Shown here one piece after another: positions 45,088 to 53,711 of a stretch of 64,000 bases of DNA; within the stretch, counting starts at the first letter, position 1, and each line of letters begins with the position of its first letter. Source of the stretch: Tepidimonas ignava. GTDB taxonomy: Bacteria; Pseudomonadota; Gammaproteobacteria; Burkholderiales; Burkholderiaceae_C. The stretch covers positions 216,218 through 280,217 of the forward strand of contig NZ_SMAH01000002.1 in the NCBI RefSeq assembly GCF_004342625.1. The letters run 5' to 3'. Below the pieces are notes generated by a model. The model searched no databases and was not told the DNA's origin. It worked only from the letters and a program-made list of their open reading frames with translations. A program made the position numbers and the translations under genes.

Positions 45088-46347
45088 TCAGTGCGGCAGC
45101 AGGCGGAAGCACAGCACCGCCACCACCGTGGGCCCCAACGCCCCCAAAAACAGCCCCTTGGGCGAAATCGCGCCCTCGCGGAACGTGCTTTTCAGGATCG
45201 CCGCCCCGGCGGGGTTGGGGGCGTTGGCGATCACCGTCAGGCCACCGCCGGTGACGGCGCCCGTCACCAGCGAGTATTTGAAGTCGTCCGACAGCCCCTC
45301 GACCAGCGACCCCAGGTAGGTCAGCGCCGCGTTGTCGGTGATGGCCGTCAGCGCTGTGGCGCCGAAGTACACCTGCGTGTCGCTCATCGCCTGCAGCAGC
45401 GGCTGCAACCACCACTGCTGCATGCCGCCCAGCACCACCAGACCGCCGAGGAAAAACGCCACCAGCAGCCCCTCGCGCAGAATCAGCCTGCTTTGGTGCT
45501 GCGGGTACGCGGTGGCCACCCCCATGAACAGCAGAAACACCGACAAAAACGCCGCCGGGTGGTGCGACAGCAGCACGATCAGGGTCAGGAACACCACGTG
45601 CACGGCCACCATGCCGGCCGGCACGCCACGGTACGGCGACTCCACCGCAACGGTCAGCCCGCGCAGGGTGCGGGCGTTGAGCGCCGTCAGCACCGCGGCG
45701 TTGATGACCACGGCCAGCGCCGCCTTCCAGCCGATGTTGAACAGCATGTACGGCAGGTCAAAGCCCCACTTGGCCGCCACCATCAGCACCGGCGGCGCCG
45801 CAAACGGCGTCAGCGTGCCGCCGATGGAGACGTTGACGAACAGCGCCCCCAGCGTCGCGTACTTCAAGCGCGACGGCACTTGCGCGAAGATCGGCTCGCG
45901 CATCAGCAGCGCGGCCAGCGTCATCGCGGCCGGCTCGGTGATGAACGAGCCCAGCAGCGGCACCACCGAAAGCGTGGTGAAATAAAACGCCAGCGGCCGC
46001 GGCAACGGCAACAGCCGCACCAGCGCGTCGACGGCGGCGGCAGCGGCCTGCAGGATGGGCCGGCTGCCGGCCACCACCATGATGGCAAACACAAACAGCG
46101 GCTCGGTGAAGTTGCGGCTGTCCAGGTACTGCAGCGCCGGTGCGGCCCCCACCATCATGGCGGCCAGCACCATGAACAGCATGGCCCACACCCCAAAGAC
46201 GATTTCCACCTCGCCCAGCAGGTGCCAAACCCCCGCGTGCGCCGGGTGGGTGTGCGCCAGATGTTCGAAAAATTTGGTCGAAAACGTGTGCAGCAGCGCC
46301 AGCGCAAACAGCGCCGCCGCCAGCCATTGGATCGCGCCGGTGGACAT
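45088..46347 (-). CDS. Putative Na+/H+ antiporter (Na_H_antiport_2 type)
   Basis: Membrane protein of 419 residues with ten or more hydrophobic segments. GSFITEPAAMTLAALLM and TAITDNAALTYLGSLVEGL carry the acidic residues typical of ion transporter superfamily members. VIANAPNPAGAAIL is characteristic of this putative antiporter family, in which the protein starts with TFSTKFFEHLAH-type sequence. It lies 126 nt upstream of the Mrp operon on the same strand, so sodium and pH control genes are grouped. Ion specificity is inferred from the family. Confidence 0.83.
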   Translation of the reverse strand: MSTGAIQWLAAALFALALLHTFSTKFFEHLAHTHPAHAGVWHLLGEVEIVFGVWAMLFMVLAAMMVGAAPALQYLDSRNFTEPLFVFAIMVVAGSRPILQAAAAAVDALVRLLPLPRPLAFYFTTLSVVPLLGSFITEPAAMTLAALLMREPIFAQVPSRLKYATLGALFVNVSIGGTLTPFAAPPVLMVAAKWGFDLPYMLFNIGWKAALAVVINAAVLTALNARTLRGLTVAVESPYRGVPAGMVAVHVVFLTLIVLLSHHPAAFLSVFLLFMGVATAYPQHQSRLILREGLLVAFFLGGLVVLGGMQQWWLQPLLQAMSDTQVYFGATALTAITDNAALTYLGSLVEGLSDDFKYSLVTGAVTGGGLTVIANAPNPAGAAILKSTFREGAISPKGLFLGALGPTVVAVLCFRLLPH

Positions 46348-46428
46348 CCCTCACTCCGTCACGGGCCGCCCTGGCCCGCGTTGGGGCCGCATTGTAGGGG
46401 GCCGCAGAGCCTGCCCGCCGCAGCGGCG

Positions 46429-47433
46429 TCACGCGCGCGGCTGCGGCGGCCGGTTGACCGGGGTGAGCACTCGGCCTTCGGTCAGGTAGGCGATCAGGTT
46501 GTCCGCCGCCAAGTCGGCCATCGCGCGGCGCGTGCGCAACGTGGCGCTGGCGATGTGCGGCGTCAACACGACGTTGGGCACTTGCAGCAGGCCCGGGTGC
46601 ACGTGCGGCTCGCCCTCAAACACGTCCAGCCCCGCCGCGGCGATGCGGCGCTGGCGCAACGCCTCGGCCAGCGCCGCGTCATCCACGATGCCGCCGCGCG
46701 CCAGGTTGACCAGCACCGCCGTGGGCTTCATCAGCGCCAGTTCCGCCGCGCCGATCGTGTGGTGGTTTTCAGGTGTGTAGGGCAGCACCAACATCAGGTG
46801 GTCGGCCTCGCGCAGCAGCGTGGCCTTGTCCACGTAGGTGGCGCGGCACGCCTGCTCGGTGGCCGCGTCGAGGCGGCGCCGGTTGTGGTACAGCACCCGC
46901 ATGCCAAAGCCGTGCGCGCCGCGGCGCGCGATCGCCTGGCCGATGCGGCCCATGCCCAGGATGCCCAGCGTCGTGCCGTGCACCTCGGCGCCGGCCATCA
47001 GGTCCACCGTCCAGCGCGTCCACTGCCCGGCGCGCAGGTAGCGCTCGGCTTCGGTGACGCGCCGTGCCGCCGCCAACAGCAGCGCCATGCCAAAGTCCGC
47101 CGTTGTTTCGGTCAGCACGTCCGGGGTGTTGGTGCCGACGACGCCGGCGGCGTCCATCGCCGCGACATCGAAATTGTTGTAGCCCACCGTCATGTTGGCG
47201 GCGATGCGCAGCCGTGGGCACGCGGTCAGCAGCGCCGCATCGACGCGCTGGGTGCCGGTCAGCAGCACGCCCGCTTTGCCCTGCAAGCGGCGAATCAGCT
47301 CCTCCTGGCTCCAGTCCTCGTCGGCGTCGTTGCTGTCGACGTCGAAATGCTGCCGCAGCCGCGCCAGCGTTTCGGGGAAGATGCGGCGCGCCACCAGCAC
47401 CGCCGCACGCGCCGTGGGGGTCGGGGTGTCCAT
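46429..47433 (-). CDS. D-2-hydroxyacid dehydrogenase (glyoxylate/hydroxypyruvate reductase-like)
   Basis: NAD(P)-dependent enzyme of 334 residues in the GhrB/GyaR branch. The nucleotide motif is LGILGMGRIGQAIARR. The catalytic Arg lies in NLARGGIVDD, Glu in VFEGEPHVHP and His in LTPHIASATLRTR. Likely substrates are glyoxylate, hydroxypyruvate or 2-keto-D-gluconate. It starts 4 nt after the nitroreductase stop and closes a four-gene operon. Confidence 0.9.
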   Translation of the reverse strand: MDTPTPTARAAVLVARRIFPETLARLRQHFDVDSNDADEDWSQEELIRRLQGKAGVLLTGTQRVDAALLTACPRLRIAANMTVGYNNFDVAAMDAAGVVGTNTPDVLTETTADFGMALLLAAARRVTEAERYLRAGQWTRWTVDLMAGAEVHGTTLGILGMGRIGQAIARRGAHGFGMRVLYHNRRRLDAATEQACRATYVDKATLLREADHLMLVLPYTPENHHTIGAAELALMKPTAVLVNLARGGIVDDAALAEALRQRRIAAAGLDVFEGEPHVHPGLLQVPNVVLTPHIASATLRTRRAMADLAADNLIAYLTEGRVLTPVNRPPQPRA

Positions 47434-47437
47434 CGCC

Positions 47438-48244
47438 TCACCCTCCTGCGTTGGCCGGCTCGTCCACCCAGCGCACGAAGCGCTGCAGCGGCTCGCGCGG
47501 CGTCACGAAGCGGTTGACCAGCGCCTGCGGATCGGCCCAGCCCAGCGCCATGCCGCACACCAGCATCTCGTTCGGCCCGGCCCCGATCAGCGGCAGGATG
47601 ATGCGGGCGTAGTGGTTCCACGCCGCCTGCGGGCAGGTGTCGAGCCCGTGCGCGCGCGCGGCCACCATCAGGTTTTGCAAAAACATCCCGGTGTCCAGCA
47701 GCGAGCCGCGCCCCATCACGGTGTCGATCGTGATCATCAGCCCCACCGGCGCGTCGAAGAAGCGGAAGTTGCGCTGGTGCTGCGCGTGCATCTTGTCTTT
47801 GTCGCCCTTGCCGATGCCCAACAGCCCATACAGGCCCCAGCCGTTTTCGCGCCGGCGGTCGAGGTACGGGCTGACCCACTCGCGCGGGTAGTAGTCGTAG
47901 GCTTCCTGGTACTCGGCCGCCAGCGCCGGGTTGGCGCGGATGGCGTCGTGCGCCGCGCACACCTGTTCGCACAGCGCGTCGCGAGCACGCCCTTGCAGCA
48001 CGTAGACCTTCCATGGCTGCGTGTTGGTGCCGGACGGCGCGCGCGCGGCCAGCGCCAGCAGCCGCTCGATCAGGTGGCGCGGCACCGGCGTGGGCAAAAA
48101 CGCCCGCACCGAGCGGCGCGACACGATCGCCGCTTCCACCGCGGCGGGATCAAGCGCGCGCTGCGCCGCCCGCAGCGGATCCAGCTCCAGCGGCGGCAGC
48201 TCGTCGGCCAAGGGCACAGGGGACACAGGGTCAGGTGCGTTCAT
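47438..48244 (-). CDS. Nitroreductase family FMN protein
   Basis: Flavin reductase-type enzyme of 268 residues. VSRRSVRAFLPTPVPRHLIERLL, ARAPSGTNTQPWKVYVLQG and the C-terminal GWADPQALVNRF are classical FMN-binding and dimer motifs. A loop of about 40 residues with the EYQEAYDYYPREWV sequence is an insertion seen in a nitrobenzoate-reductase-like subgroup. The start overlaps the thioesterase stop as ATGA. The natural substrate is unknown. Confidence 0.88.
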   Translation of the reverse strand: MNAPDPVSPVPLADELPPLELDPLRAAQRALDPAAVEAAIVSRRSVRAFLPTPVPRHLIERLLALAARAPSGTNTQPWKVYVLQGRARDALCEQVCAAHDAIRANPALAAEYQEAYDYYPREWVSPYLDRRRENGWGLYGLLGIGKGDKDKMHAQHQRNFRFFDAPVGLMITIDTVMGRGSLLDTGMFLQNLMVAARAHGLDTCPQAAWNHYARIILPLIGAGPNEMLVCGMALGWADPQALVNRFVTPREPLQRFVRWVDEPANAGG

Positions 48245-48690
48245 CGCCAGGACTCCAACAGGGTGTGCAGGGCAGCGGGCAGGGCCGTCACCGGCCGGCG
48301 CGTGGTGCGGTCCACGTACACATGCACGAAGTGCCCGTGCGCGGCGGTGCGCTCGGCCCCGTCGGCAAAGATGCCCACCTCGTAGCGCACGCTGGAGCGC
48401 CCGAGGTGCGCCACGCGCACGCCCGCCTGCACCGTTTGCGGAAACGCCAGCGGGGCAAAGTAGTGGCACTGGGTGTGCACCACCAGCCCGATGACCTCGC
48501 TGCGCTCGGGGTCCAGCACGCCGTGTTCGATCAACGTCGCGTTGACCGCGGTGTCGAACCAACTGTAATAGACAACGTTGTTGACGTGCCCATAGACGTC
48601 GTTGTCCATCCAGCGCGTCGTGATCGAGCGAAAAACACGGTAGTGCGCACGCGGCAACGGTTGGGCACGCTCAGCGGCAAGGTGGCTCAA
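48241..48690 (-). CDS. Acyl-CoA thioesterase, 4HBT hotdog family
   Basis: Hotdog-fold thioesterase of 149 residues with RWMDNDVYGHVNNVVYYSWFDTA, where the first Asp pair and the His/Asn region form the active site of the 4-hydroxybenzoyl-CoA thioesterase group. The start is a TTG at 48690 supported by GAGGAG 8 nt upstream; no ATG precedes the conserved core in frame. It lies 12 nt after the deacetylase-like gene. Probably releases small acyl or aryl groups from CoA. Confidence 0.88.
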   Translation of the reverse strand: MSHLAAERAQPLPRAHYRVFRSITTRWMDNDVYGHVNNVVYYSWFDTAVNATLIEHGVLDPERSEVIGLVVHTQCHYFAPLAFPQTVQAGVRVAHLGRSSVRYEVGIFADGAERTAAHGHFVHVYVDRTTRRPVTALPAALHTLLESWR

Positions 48691-48702
48691 GGGGCTGTCT
48701 CC

Positions 48703-49659
48703 TCAGGCGGCGTGCGGCGATTGTGCCATCGCCTGCCAGCGTCGCCAGTACGCCAGCGCGACAGCCATCGTGCGCTGTTGCACGCGCACCGTGGTGTGGA
48801 TGTCGTGCCCGTAGCCGCCCGCCATCGTCAGCGCCACCGGGATGCGCCGCTGCCACAGCCACTCGAACACCACGCGGTCGCGCGCCTCGACGCCGTCGTC
48901 GCTCAGGCGCAACCGCCCCAGCCGATCGCCCTCGTGCACGTCGGCGCCGGCCAGGTAAATCGCCAAGTCCGGCTCGAAGCGCGCCTGCAGCGCCTCCAGC
49001 GCGCCGTGCAACGCCTCCAGGTAGGCGTCGTCGCCACAACCGTCCGGCAGCGCCACGTCGAGGTCGCTCGGCTCCTTGCGCGCCGGGTAGTTGTGGGCGC
49101 CGTGCAACGACAGCGTGAACACCGTCGGGTCGTCACGGAAGATCGCCGCCGTGCCGTTGCCCTGGTGCACATCAAGGTCGATGATGGCCACGCGCAACGG
49201 GCGCGCGCGCGCCGCCGGGCCGCGCCGGCCCCATTCCGCCTGCATCAGCCGCGCCGCGACCGCCGCGTCGTTGAAGACGCAAAAGCCGCCGCCACGGTCG
49301 GCGTAGGCGTGGTGGGTGCCGCCCGCCACGTTGGCCGCCACACCCTGGCCCGCCAGCGCCGCGCGCGCGGCCTGGATCGTCGCCCCCACCGAGCGTCGCG
49401 CCCGCTCGGCCAGGTGGGGGCTCCAAGGAAAACCGATCTCGCGTTGCTGGGCGGCGCTGAGCGTGCCGCACTCGACCGCGTCGATGTAGGCGGCCGTGTG
49501 CACCAGCGCCAGCTCCCCCGCGGTGGCCGGCAACGCCTGCTGCAAACGGTACGCCGGATCACGCGCCAGGGCGTCGCGCAGCAGACGGTATTTGTCCATC
49601 GGAAAACGGTGCCCGGCCGGCAGTGGCAAGACAAACTCGGTGGCGTAAAAAACGTCCAT
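48703..49659 (-). CDS. Histone deacetylase family zinc hydrolase
   Basis: Arginase/deacetylase-fold enzyme of 318 residues. [21 protein letters not shown] holds the tandem catalytic histidines, [10 protein letters not shown] holds two zinc ligands, and [14 protein letters not shown] holds the third Asp. Bacterial members act on acetylated polyamines, acetoin-pathway proteins (AcuC) or other amides. Which applies here is unknown. ATG 49659 is the start after the gap to the phasin promoter. It leads an operon with thioesterase, nitroreductase and hydroxyacid dehydrogenase. Confidence 0.9.
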   Translation of the reverse strand: MDVFYATEFVLPLPAGHRFPMDKYRLLRDALARDPAYRLQQALPATAGELALVHTAAYIDAVECGTLSAAQQREIGFPWSPHLAERARRSVGATIQAARAALAGQGVAANVAGGTHHAYADRGGGFCVFNDAAVAARLMQAEWGRRGPAARARPLRVAIIDLDVHQGNGTAAIFRDDPTVFTLSLHGAHNYPARKEPSDLDVALPDGCGDDAYLEALHGALEALQARFEPDLAIYLAGADVHEGDRLGRLRLSDDGVEARDRVVFEWLWQRRIPVALTMAGGYGHDIHTTVRVQQRTMAVALAYWRRWQAMAQSPHAA

Positions 49660-49706
49660 AGCCACCAGTGTGCCGCGCCGCCGCCCGGTCCGTGACGCGC
49701 AGGGGC

Positions 49707-49734
49707 TTGCCAAAATTCGGCACAGGCCTATAAT
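49707..49734 (+). promoter_or_regulatory. Sigma-70 promoter of the phasin gene
   Basis: TTGCCA at 49707-49712 and a perfect TATAAT at 49729-49734 are separated by 16 nt. The start codon at 49781 follows a 40-nt leader with GGAGAGGAAA as ribosome site. Confidence 0.75.
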
Positions 49735-49780
49735 TCGGCCCAATGTTGCAGCGCACAAAAGCGCCCTTGGAGAGGAAACC

Positions 49781-50365
49781 ATGCTAACCCCCGAACAACT
49801 GGCCGCGGCCCACAAGGCCAACCTCGAAATGCTCGTCGGCCTGACGCGCCAGGCGTTCGAGGGGGTGGAAAAGCTCGTCGAGCTCAACCTGGAGGCCACC
49901 CGCGCCGCGTTGCGCGACGTCGCCGGCACCACCCAGGCCATGCTCGACGCCAAAGACGCGCAAGAGCTGCTGCAGCGTCAGGCGGCCCTGCTGCAACCGC
50001 TGGCCGAGCGCACGCTGGCGTACAGCCGGCAACTGGCCGACATCGCCGCCCACACCGGTGGCGTGTTCGCCCAAGCCGCGCAAGCCCAGGCGGCCGAAGC
50101 CCAACACAAAGCCCAGGCGGTGGTGGACAACGTGGCCCGCAACGCGCCCGCCGGCACCGAACCGGCCGTGCAAGCGCTGCGCGCGATGGTCAACGCGGCC
50201 GCCACGGCGATGGAAACCGTGCAGCAAGCCGTCAAGCAGGCCACCGAACTGACCCAACAAAACTGGCAGCGCGCCGCCGAGCAGACCCAGCAGGCTGTGC
50301 AGCAAGCCTCCACCGCCGTCGGTGGCGGCACGGCCGGCGGCCGCGGTGGGCGGCGCAGCGCCTGA
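49781..50365 (+). CDS. Phasin family protein (polyhydroxyalkanoate granule coat)
   Basis: Small amphipathic helical protein of 194 residues that coats PHA granules. [37 protein letters not shown] is the family start, followed by long Ala/Gln-rich helices and a Gly/Arg tail. A strong promoter and ribosome site precede it and a strong terminator follows, as expected for an abundant monocistronic protein. phaC is not in the window. Confidence 0.93.
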   Translation: MLTPEQLAAAHKANLEMLVGLTRQAFEGVEKLVELNLEATRAALRDVAGTTQAMLDAKDAQELLQRQAALLQPLAERTLAYSRQLADIAAHTGGVFAQAAQAQAAEAQHKAQAVVDNVARNAPAGTEPAVQALRAMVNAAATAMETVQQAVKQATELTQQNWQRAAEQTQQAVQQASTAVGGGTAGGRGGRRSA

Positions 50366-50429
50366 CGAGTACCGATCGCTTCGAGTTGTCTCCTCGGGTC
50401 TCTTCGAGTCCTGAACTTCAGGGACCCTT

Positions 50430-50465
50430 CACCCCCGGCGCCGCAAGGCTTCGGGGGTGTTTTTT
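50430..50465 (+). terminator. Rho-independent terminator after the phasin gene
   Basis: CACCCCCG and CGGGGGTG form an 8-bp stem with a 14-nt loop that may close further, followed by TTTTTT. It lies in the gap to the convergent patatin gene. Confidence 0.85.
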
Positions 50466-50473
50466 ATCCATGC

Positions 50474-51457
50474 TCAGCGGCTGGCCGGCAGCGGCCGGCG
50501 CAACGCCTGCAGCCGTTCACGCAGCCGTGGCAGGGCTGCCTGCATCGCGGCCCGCCCGGCGGCGATGCTGCGCTCGCGCGCGGCAAAGTCGGCGCTGCCC
50601 ACGCCGTCCAGCGCCGGGCGCACCACCACGTCGGCCTGGGCCAGCACGTGGCGGTTGATCGACTGCCCCATGATCGTGAACGTCTGCAGCAGCACGCGCA
50701 CCGGGTCGGTCTGCGGCAGGGCCTGCGGCGGGCTCGAAATATCCACCGCGATGACCAGCTCCGCGCCCATCTCGCGCGCTTGCTGCACCGGCACCGGCGC
50801 CACCAGCCCGCCGTCGACGTAGGTGCGGCCGTTGATCGGCACCGGCGAAAACACCCCCGGCACGGCGCTGGAGGCGCGCACCGCGGTGCCGGTGTCGCCG
50901 CGGCGAAACACCACCCCCTGCCCGCTGACCAGGTCGGTGGCCACGATGCCCAGCGGCAGCGCGGCGTGCTCGATCAAGCGCCCCTGCACCATCTGGTTGA
51001 CGTAGCGCGCCAGCGCCTCGCCGCGCAGCAGCCCGCGGTTGAACAGCGGCACCGTCCAATCGGCGATCATCGCTTCTTCCATGTTCAGCGCCGCTTGCTG
51101 CAGCGCGGCGCCGTCCATCCCGTGCGCGTACAGCGCCGCCACCAAGCTGCCGGCGGACGTCCCCACGACCACGTCGGGGCGGATGCCCTCGCGCTGCAAC
51201 ACCTGGATCACGCCCACGTGGGCAAAGCCACGTGCAGCACCGCCCCCCAACGCCAACCCGACGCGCGGCGGGCGGGTCGGCGGCGGGGCCGGTGGTTCCG
51301 TCGGCGACGCGGGGGGCTCGGGCGGTGCGGGGGGCTCAGGCGGCGCGGGGGGCGGTGGCGTGGCACAGCCGAGCAACCCCAGCGCCGCCGCCGCGCCCGC
51401 CGTCAGCCAGCGACGGCGCCCTTGATCGACGGCACCCATCCGATCGACAACTTTCAT
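50474..51457 (-). CDS. Patatin-like phospholipase lipoprotein (RssA-like)
   Basis: Serine-Asp dyad hydrolase of 327 residues. The signal has an Arg cluster and ends with LGLLGC, so it is probably lipidated. A Pro-rich repeat segment with PPEPPAPPEPPA-type units follows. The patatin core has LALGGGAARGFAHVGV, the nucleophile in VVGTSAGS and Asp in VDGGLVAP. Homologues hydrolyse phospholipids. ATG 51457 or 51439 are both possible starts; neither has a good ribosome site. It diverges from the ferric-binding protein gene across a Fur-like box, so iron may influence both. Confidence 0.88.
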   Translation of the reverse strand: MKVVDRMGAVDQGRRRWLTAGAAAALGLLGCATPPPPAPPEPPAPPEPPASPTEPPAPPPTRPPRVGLALGGGAARGFAHVGVIQVLQREGIRPDVVVGTSAGSLVAALYAHGMDGAALQQAALNMEEAMIADWTVPLFNRGLLRGEALARYVNQMVQGRLIEHAALPLGIVATDLVSGQGVVFRRGDTGTAVRASSAVPGVFSPVPINGRTYVDGGLVAPVPVQQAREMGAELVIAVDISSPPQALPQTDPVRVLLQTFTIMGQSINRHVLAQADVVVRPALDGVGSADFAARERSIAAGRAAMQAALPRLRERLQALRRPLPASR

Positions 51458-51461
51458 AATA

Positions 51462-51487
51462 GGAACGATTCTCATTTGTGATATGAT
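51462..51487 (+). promoter_or_regulatory. Fur-like box and -10 element upstream of the ferric-binding gene
   Basis: GGAACGATTCTCATTTGTG at 51462-51480 reads in reverse as AATGAGAATCGTT, a close match to the Fur core. TATGAT at 51482-51487 is the likely -10. The arrangement copies that at 13232-13260 before the siderophore receptor. The box ends 5 nt from the patatin start codon on the other strand. Confidence 0.65.
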
Positions 51488-51575
51488 GCCTTCCAACGAT
51501 CACTGCACCGCCGGACACACGCCACCGGCGCGCAGGGTCGGCCCCGACGTTTCACCCCATCCAGGAGACCGCTGC

Positions 51576-52652
51576 ATGTTGACCTTGAACACCCGCCGCC
51601 GCTTCGTCACCCGTGCCTGCGCCGCGCTGGCCGCCACGGCCGCGCTGACGGCGCTGGCCCCCGTCGCACACGCCCAAGACAAGGTGCTCAACCTGTACTC
51701 GGCGCGCCATTATCCGAGCGACGACCAGCTCTACGCGCTGTTCACCCAAACCACCGGCATCAAGATCAACCGCGTCGACAGCGACGACGCCGGCATCGTG
51801 GCGCGGCTGCGCGCCGAAGGGGCCGCCTCCCCCGCCGACGTGGTGCTGCTGGTGGACGCCGCACGCATGGCGGTGGCCGACGCGCAGGGCTTGTTCCGTC
51901 CGATCAAGTCGGCCAAGCTCGACGCCGCCATTCCTGCGCACCTGCGCGCCGCGCCCACCCCCGACGGCGTGACCTGGACCGGCTTTTCCACCCGCGCGCG
52001 CGTCATCGTCTACGACCCGCTGCGCGTCAAGGCCGAGGACGTCGCCACTTACGAGCAACTGGCCGACCCCAAGCTCAAAGGCTTGCTGTGCACGCGCAGC
52101 GGCTCGCACCCGTACAACCTGTCGCTGTTCGCCACCGTCATCGAGCGCCTGGGCGACGACAAGGGCCAGCAGTGGCTCAACGGCCTGGTGGCCAACATGG
52201 CCCGTCCGCCGCAGGGCGGCGACACCGACCAGATCCGCGCCGTGGCCAGCGGTGAGTGCGGCGTGGCCATCAGCAACAGCTACTACATGGCGCGCTTGAT
52301 CGCCTCGGACAAGCCCGAAGACCGCCGCGTCGTGGAGCGCGTGCGCGTGGTGTTCCCCAACCAGGCCACCACCGGCACGCACGTCAACATCGCCGGCGCG
52401 GCCGTGGCGCGGCATGCCAAAAACCTCGACGCGGCGGTGGCCTTCATGGAGTTTTTGGCCAGCCCGCAGGCGCAAGCCTACTTTGCCAACGGCAACCATG
52501 AGTTCCCGGCCGCCAAGGGCGTCAAGCTGGACAACCCCGCCCTCAAGGCCATGGGTGCTGAACATTTCAAAGCCGACACCATCCCGCTGGCGGTGGTGGC
52601 CAAGAACCTGACCAAAGTGCAGCGCATGCTGGACCGCGCCGGCTACAAGTGA
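51576..52652 (+). CDS. Ferric iron ABC transporter substrate-binding protein (FbpA/FutA-like)
   Basis: Periplasmic iron-binding protein of 358 residues. The signal peptide has an Arg-rich start (NTRRRFVTRA) that could be Tat or Sec type and ends at AHAQ. The mature protein begins with the family strand VLNLYSARHYPSDDQLYALF. NSYYMARL holds the paired tyrosines that bind Fe3+ in FbpA proteins. VFPNQATTGTHVNIAGAAV is also typical. CCAGGAGA precedes ATG 51576. No permease or ATPase gene lies beside it, so its ABC partners must be elsewhere. A Fur-like box controls it. Confidence 0.92.
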   Translation: MLTLNTRRRFVTRACAALAATAALTALAPVAHAQDKVLNLYSARHYPSDDQLYALFTQTTGIKINRVDSDDAGIVARLRAEGAASPADVVLLVDAARMAVADAQGLFRPIKSAKLDAAIPAHLRAAPTPDGVTWTGFSTRARVIVYDPLRVKAEDVATYEQLADPKLKGLLCTRSGSHPYNLSLFATVIERLGDDKGQQWLNGLVANMARPPQGGDTDQIRAVASGECGVAISNSYYMARLIASDKPEDRRVVERVRVVFPNQATTGTHVNIAGAAVARHAKNLDAAVAFMEFLASPQAQAYFANGNHEFPAAKGVKLDNPALKAMGAEHFKADTIPLAVVAKNLTKVQRMLDRAGYK

Positions 52653-52728
52653 CGCTCACGCCGCGGCGCCAGGGCTTCGGCGCCGGGCCATCCTTCTCCT
52701 GGTAGTGTGCACCCCCATGGTGCTTGAC

Positions 52729-52756
52729 ACGCCCACCGCCCGGTGGGCGTTTTTTT
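52729..52756 (+). terminator. Rho-independent terminator after the ferric-binding gene
   Basis: CGCCCACC and GGTGGGCG form an 8-bp stem with a GCCC loop, followed by seven T residues. Textbook form, 77 nt after the stop codon. Confidence 0.92.
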
Positions 52757-52766
52757 GCGACTATGA

Positions 52767-52782
52767 TTGACGTTTACGTCAA
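52767..52782. promoter_or_regulatory. Palindromic operator before the SDR gene
   Basis: TTGACGTTTACGTCAA is a perfect TTGACGT/ACGTCAA palindrome with a 2-nt spacer, followed by a further CGTCAA half. TATGAT at 52762-52767 just before it could be a -10. The site resembles operators of MerR-family LiuR regulators that control branched-chain and fatty acid catabolism in beta- and gammaproteobacteria. No regulator gene is nearby. Confidence 0.5.
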
Positions 52783-52813
52783 CGTCAATCACCCCCACGC
52801 GAGGAGCAGCACC

Positions 52814-53572
52814 ATGGACATCCAAGGCAAGGTTTTTATCGTCACCGGCGGCGCGTCCGGCCTGGGCGAGGGCACGGCGCGCATGCTGGCGGCCGAAGGC
52901 GGCCGTGTCGTCATCGCCGACATGCAAACCGAGCGTGGCGAGGCCGTCGCGCGCGACATCGGCGCCACCTTCGTGCGCTGCGACGTCAGCCAGGAAGCCG
53001 ACGCCCAAGCCGTCGTGGCGCAGGCGCAGGCGCTGGGCAAACTTGTGGGGCTGGTCAACTGCGCGGGCATTGCGCCCGCCGAAAAAACCGTCGGCAAAAA
53101 CGGCCCCCACAGCTTGGCGCTGTTCAACAAGGTGATCCAGGTCAACCTGGTGGGCACGTTCAACATGATCCGCTTGTGCGCCGCGGCGATGAGCGCCAAC
53201 GAGCCCGAGCCCACCGGGGAGCGCGGCGTCATGGTCTCCACCGCCTCGGTGGCGGCGTTCGAAGGCCAAATCGGCCAAGCCGCCTACGCCGCTTCCAAGG
53301 GTGGCGTGGTGGGCATGACGCTGCCGATCGCGCGCGACCTAGCCAAGCTTGGCATCCGCAACATGACCATCGCCCCCGGCATTTTCGGCACGCCCATGCT
53401 GTTTGGCATGCCCAAGGAGGTGCAGGACGCGCTGGCCGCGATGGTGCCGTTCCCGTCGCGGCTGGGCCGGCCCGAGGACTACGCCAAACTTGTCAAGCAC
53501 ATCATCGAAAACGACATGCTCAACGGCGAAGTCATCCGGCTGGACGGCGCGATCCGCATGCAGCCGCGCTGA
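52814..53572 (+). CDS. Short-chain dehydrogenase, 3-hydroxyacyl-CoA dehydrogenase type II-like
   Basis: SDR enzyme of 252 residues. It has the NAD motif [16 protein letters not shown], the [10 protein letters not shown] strand, Ser in [12 protein letters not shown] and the YAASKGG catalytic Tyr-Lys pair. The closest pattern is the HSD10/3-hydroxy-2-methylbutyryl-CoA dehydrogenase group, judged by the [11 protein letters not shown] and [10 protein letters not shown] segments. That group acts in isoleucine and branched-chain fatty acid breakdown, which fits the operator upstream. GAGGAG lies 8 nt before ATG 52814. It stands alone between a terminator and the c-di-GMP genes. Confidence 0.9.
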   Translation: MDIQGKVFIVTGGASGLGEGTARMLAAEGGRVVIADMQTERGEAVARDIGATFVRCDVSQEADAQAVVAQAQALGKLVGLVNCAGIAPAEKTVGKNGPHSLALFNKVIQVNLVGTFNMIRLCAAAMSANEPEPTGERGVMVSTASVAAFEGQIGQAAYAASKGGVVGMTLPIARDLAKLGIRNMTIAPGIFGTPMLFGMPKEVQDALAAMVPFPSRLGRPEDYAKLVKHIIENDMLNGEVIRLDGAIRMQPR

Positions 53573-53711
53573 CCGCCGCACGCGGCACACCATGACGCGC
53601 AGGGCGTGGGCGCGCGGTCCCACGCAGTCGCCCCGCGCGCGGCCTCGATGGGCCAGCAGGCGCTGCTTATACTAGCGCCCATCACCCCGCCGACCCACGC
53701 TGCCCACGCGC

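Noticed and set aside
42298..47517. Open frame of 1739 codons on the plus strand
   Set aside because: It is antisense to mnhA, the antiporter and the hydroxyacid dehydrogenase, with Gln/Arg/His-rich nonsense composition typical of shadow frames in GC-rich DNA.
51280..51365. Pro-rich repeat in the patatin gene as a tandem-repeat or mobile element
   Set aside because: It encodes an in-frame PPEPPA-type linker after the lipobox, a common feature of lipoproteins.
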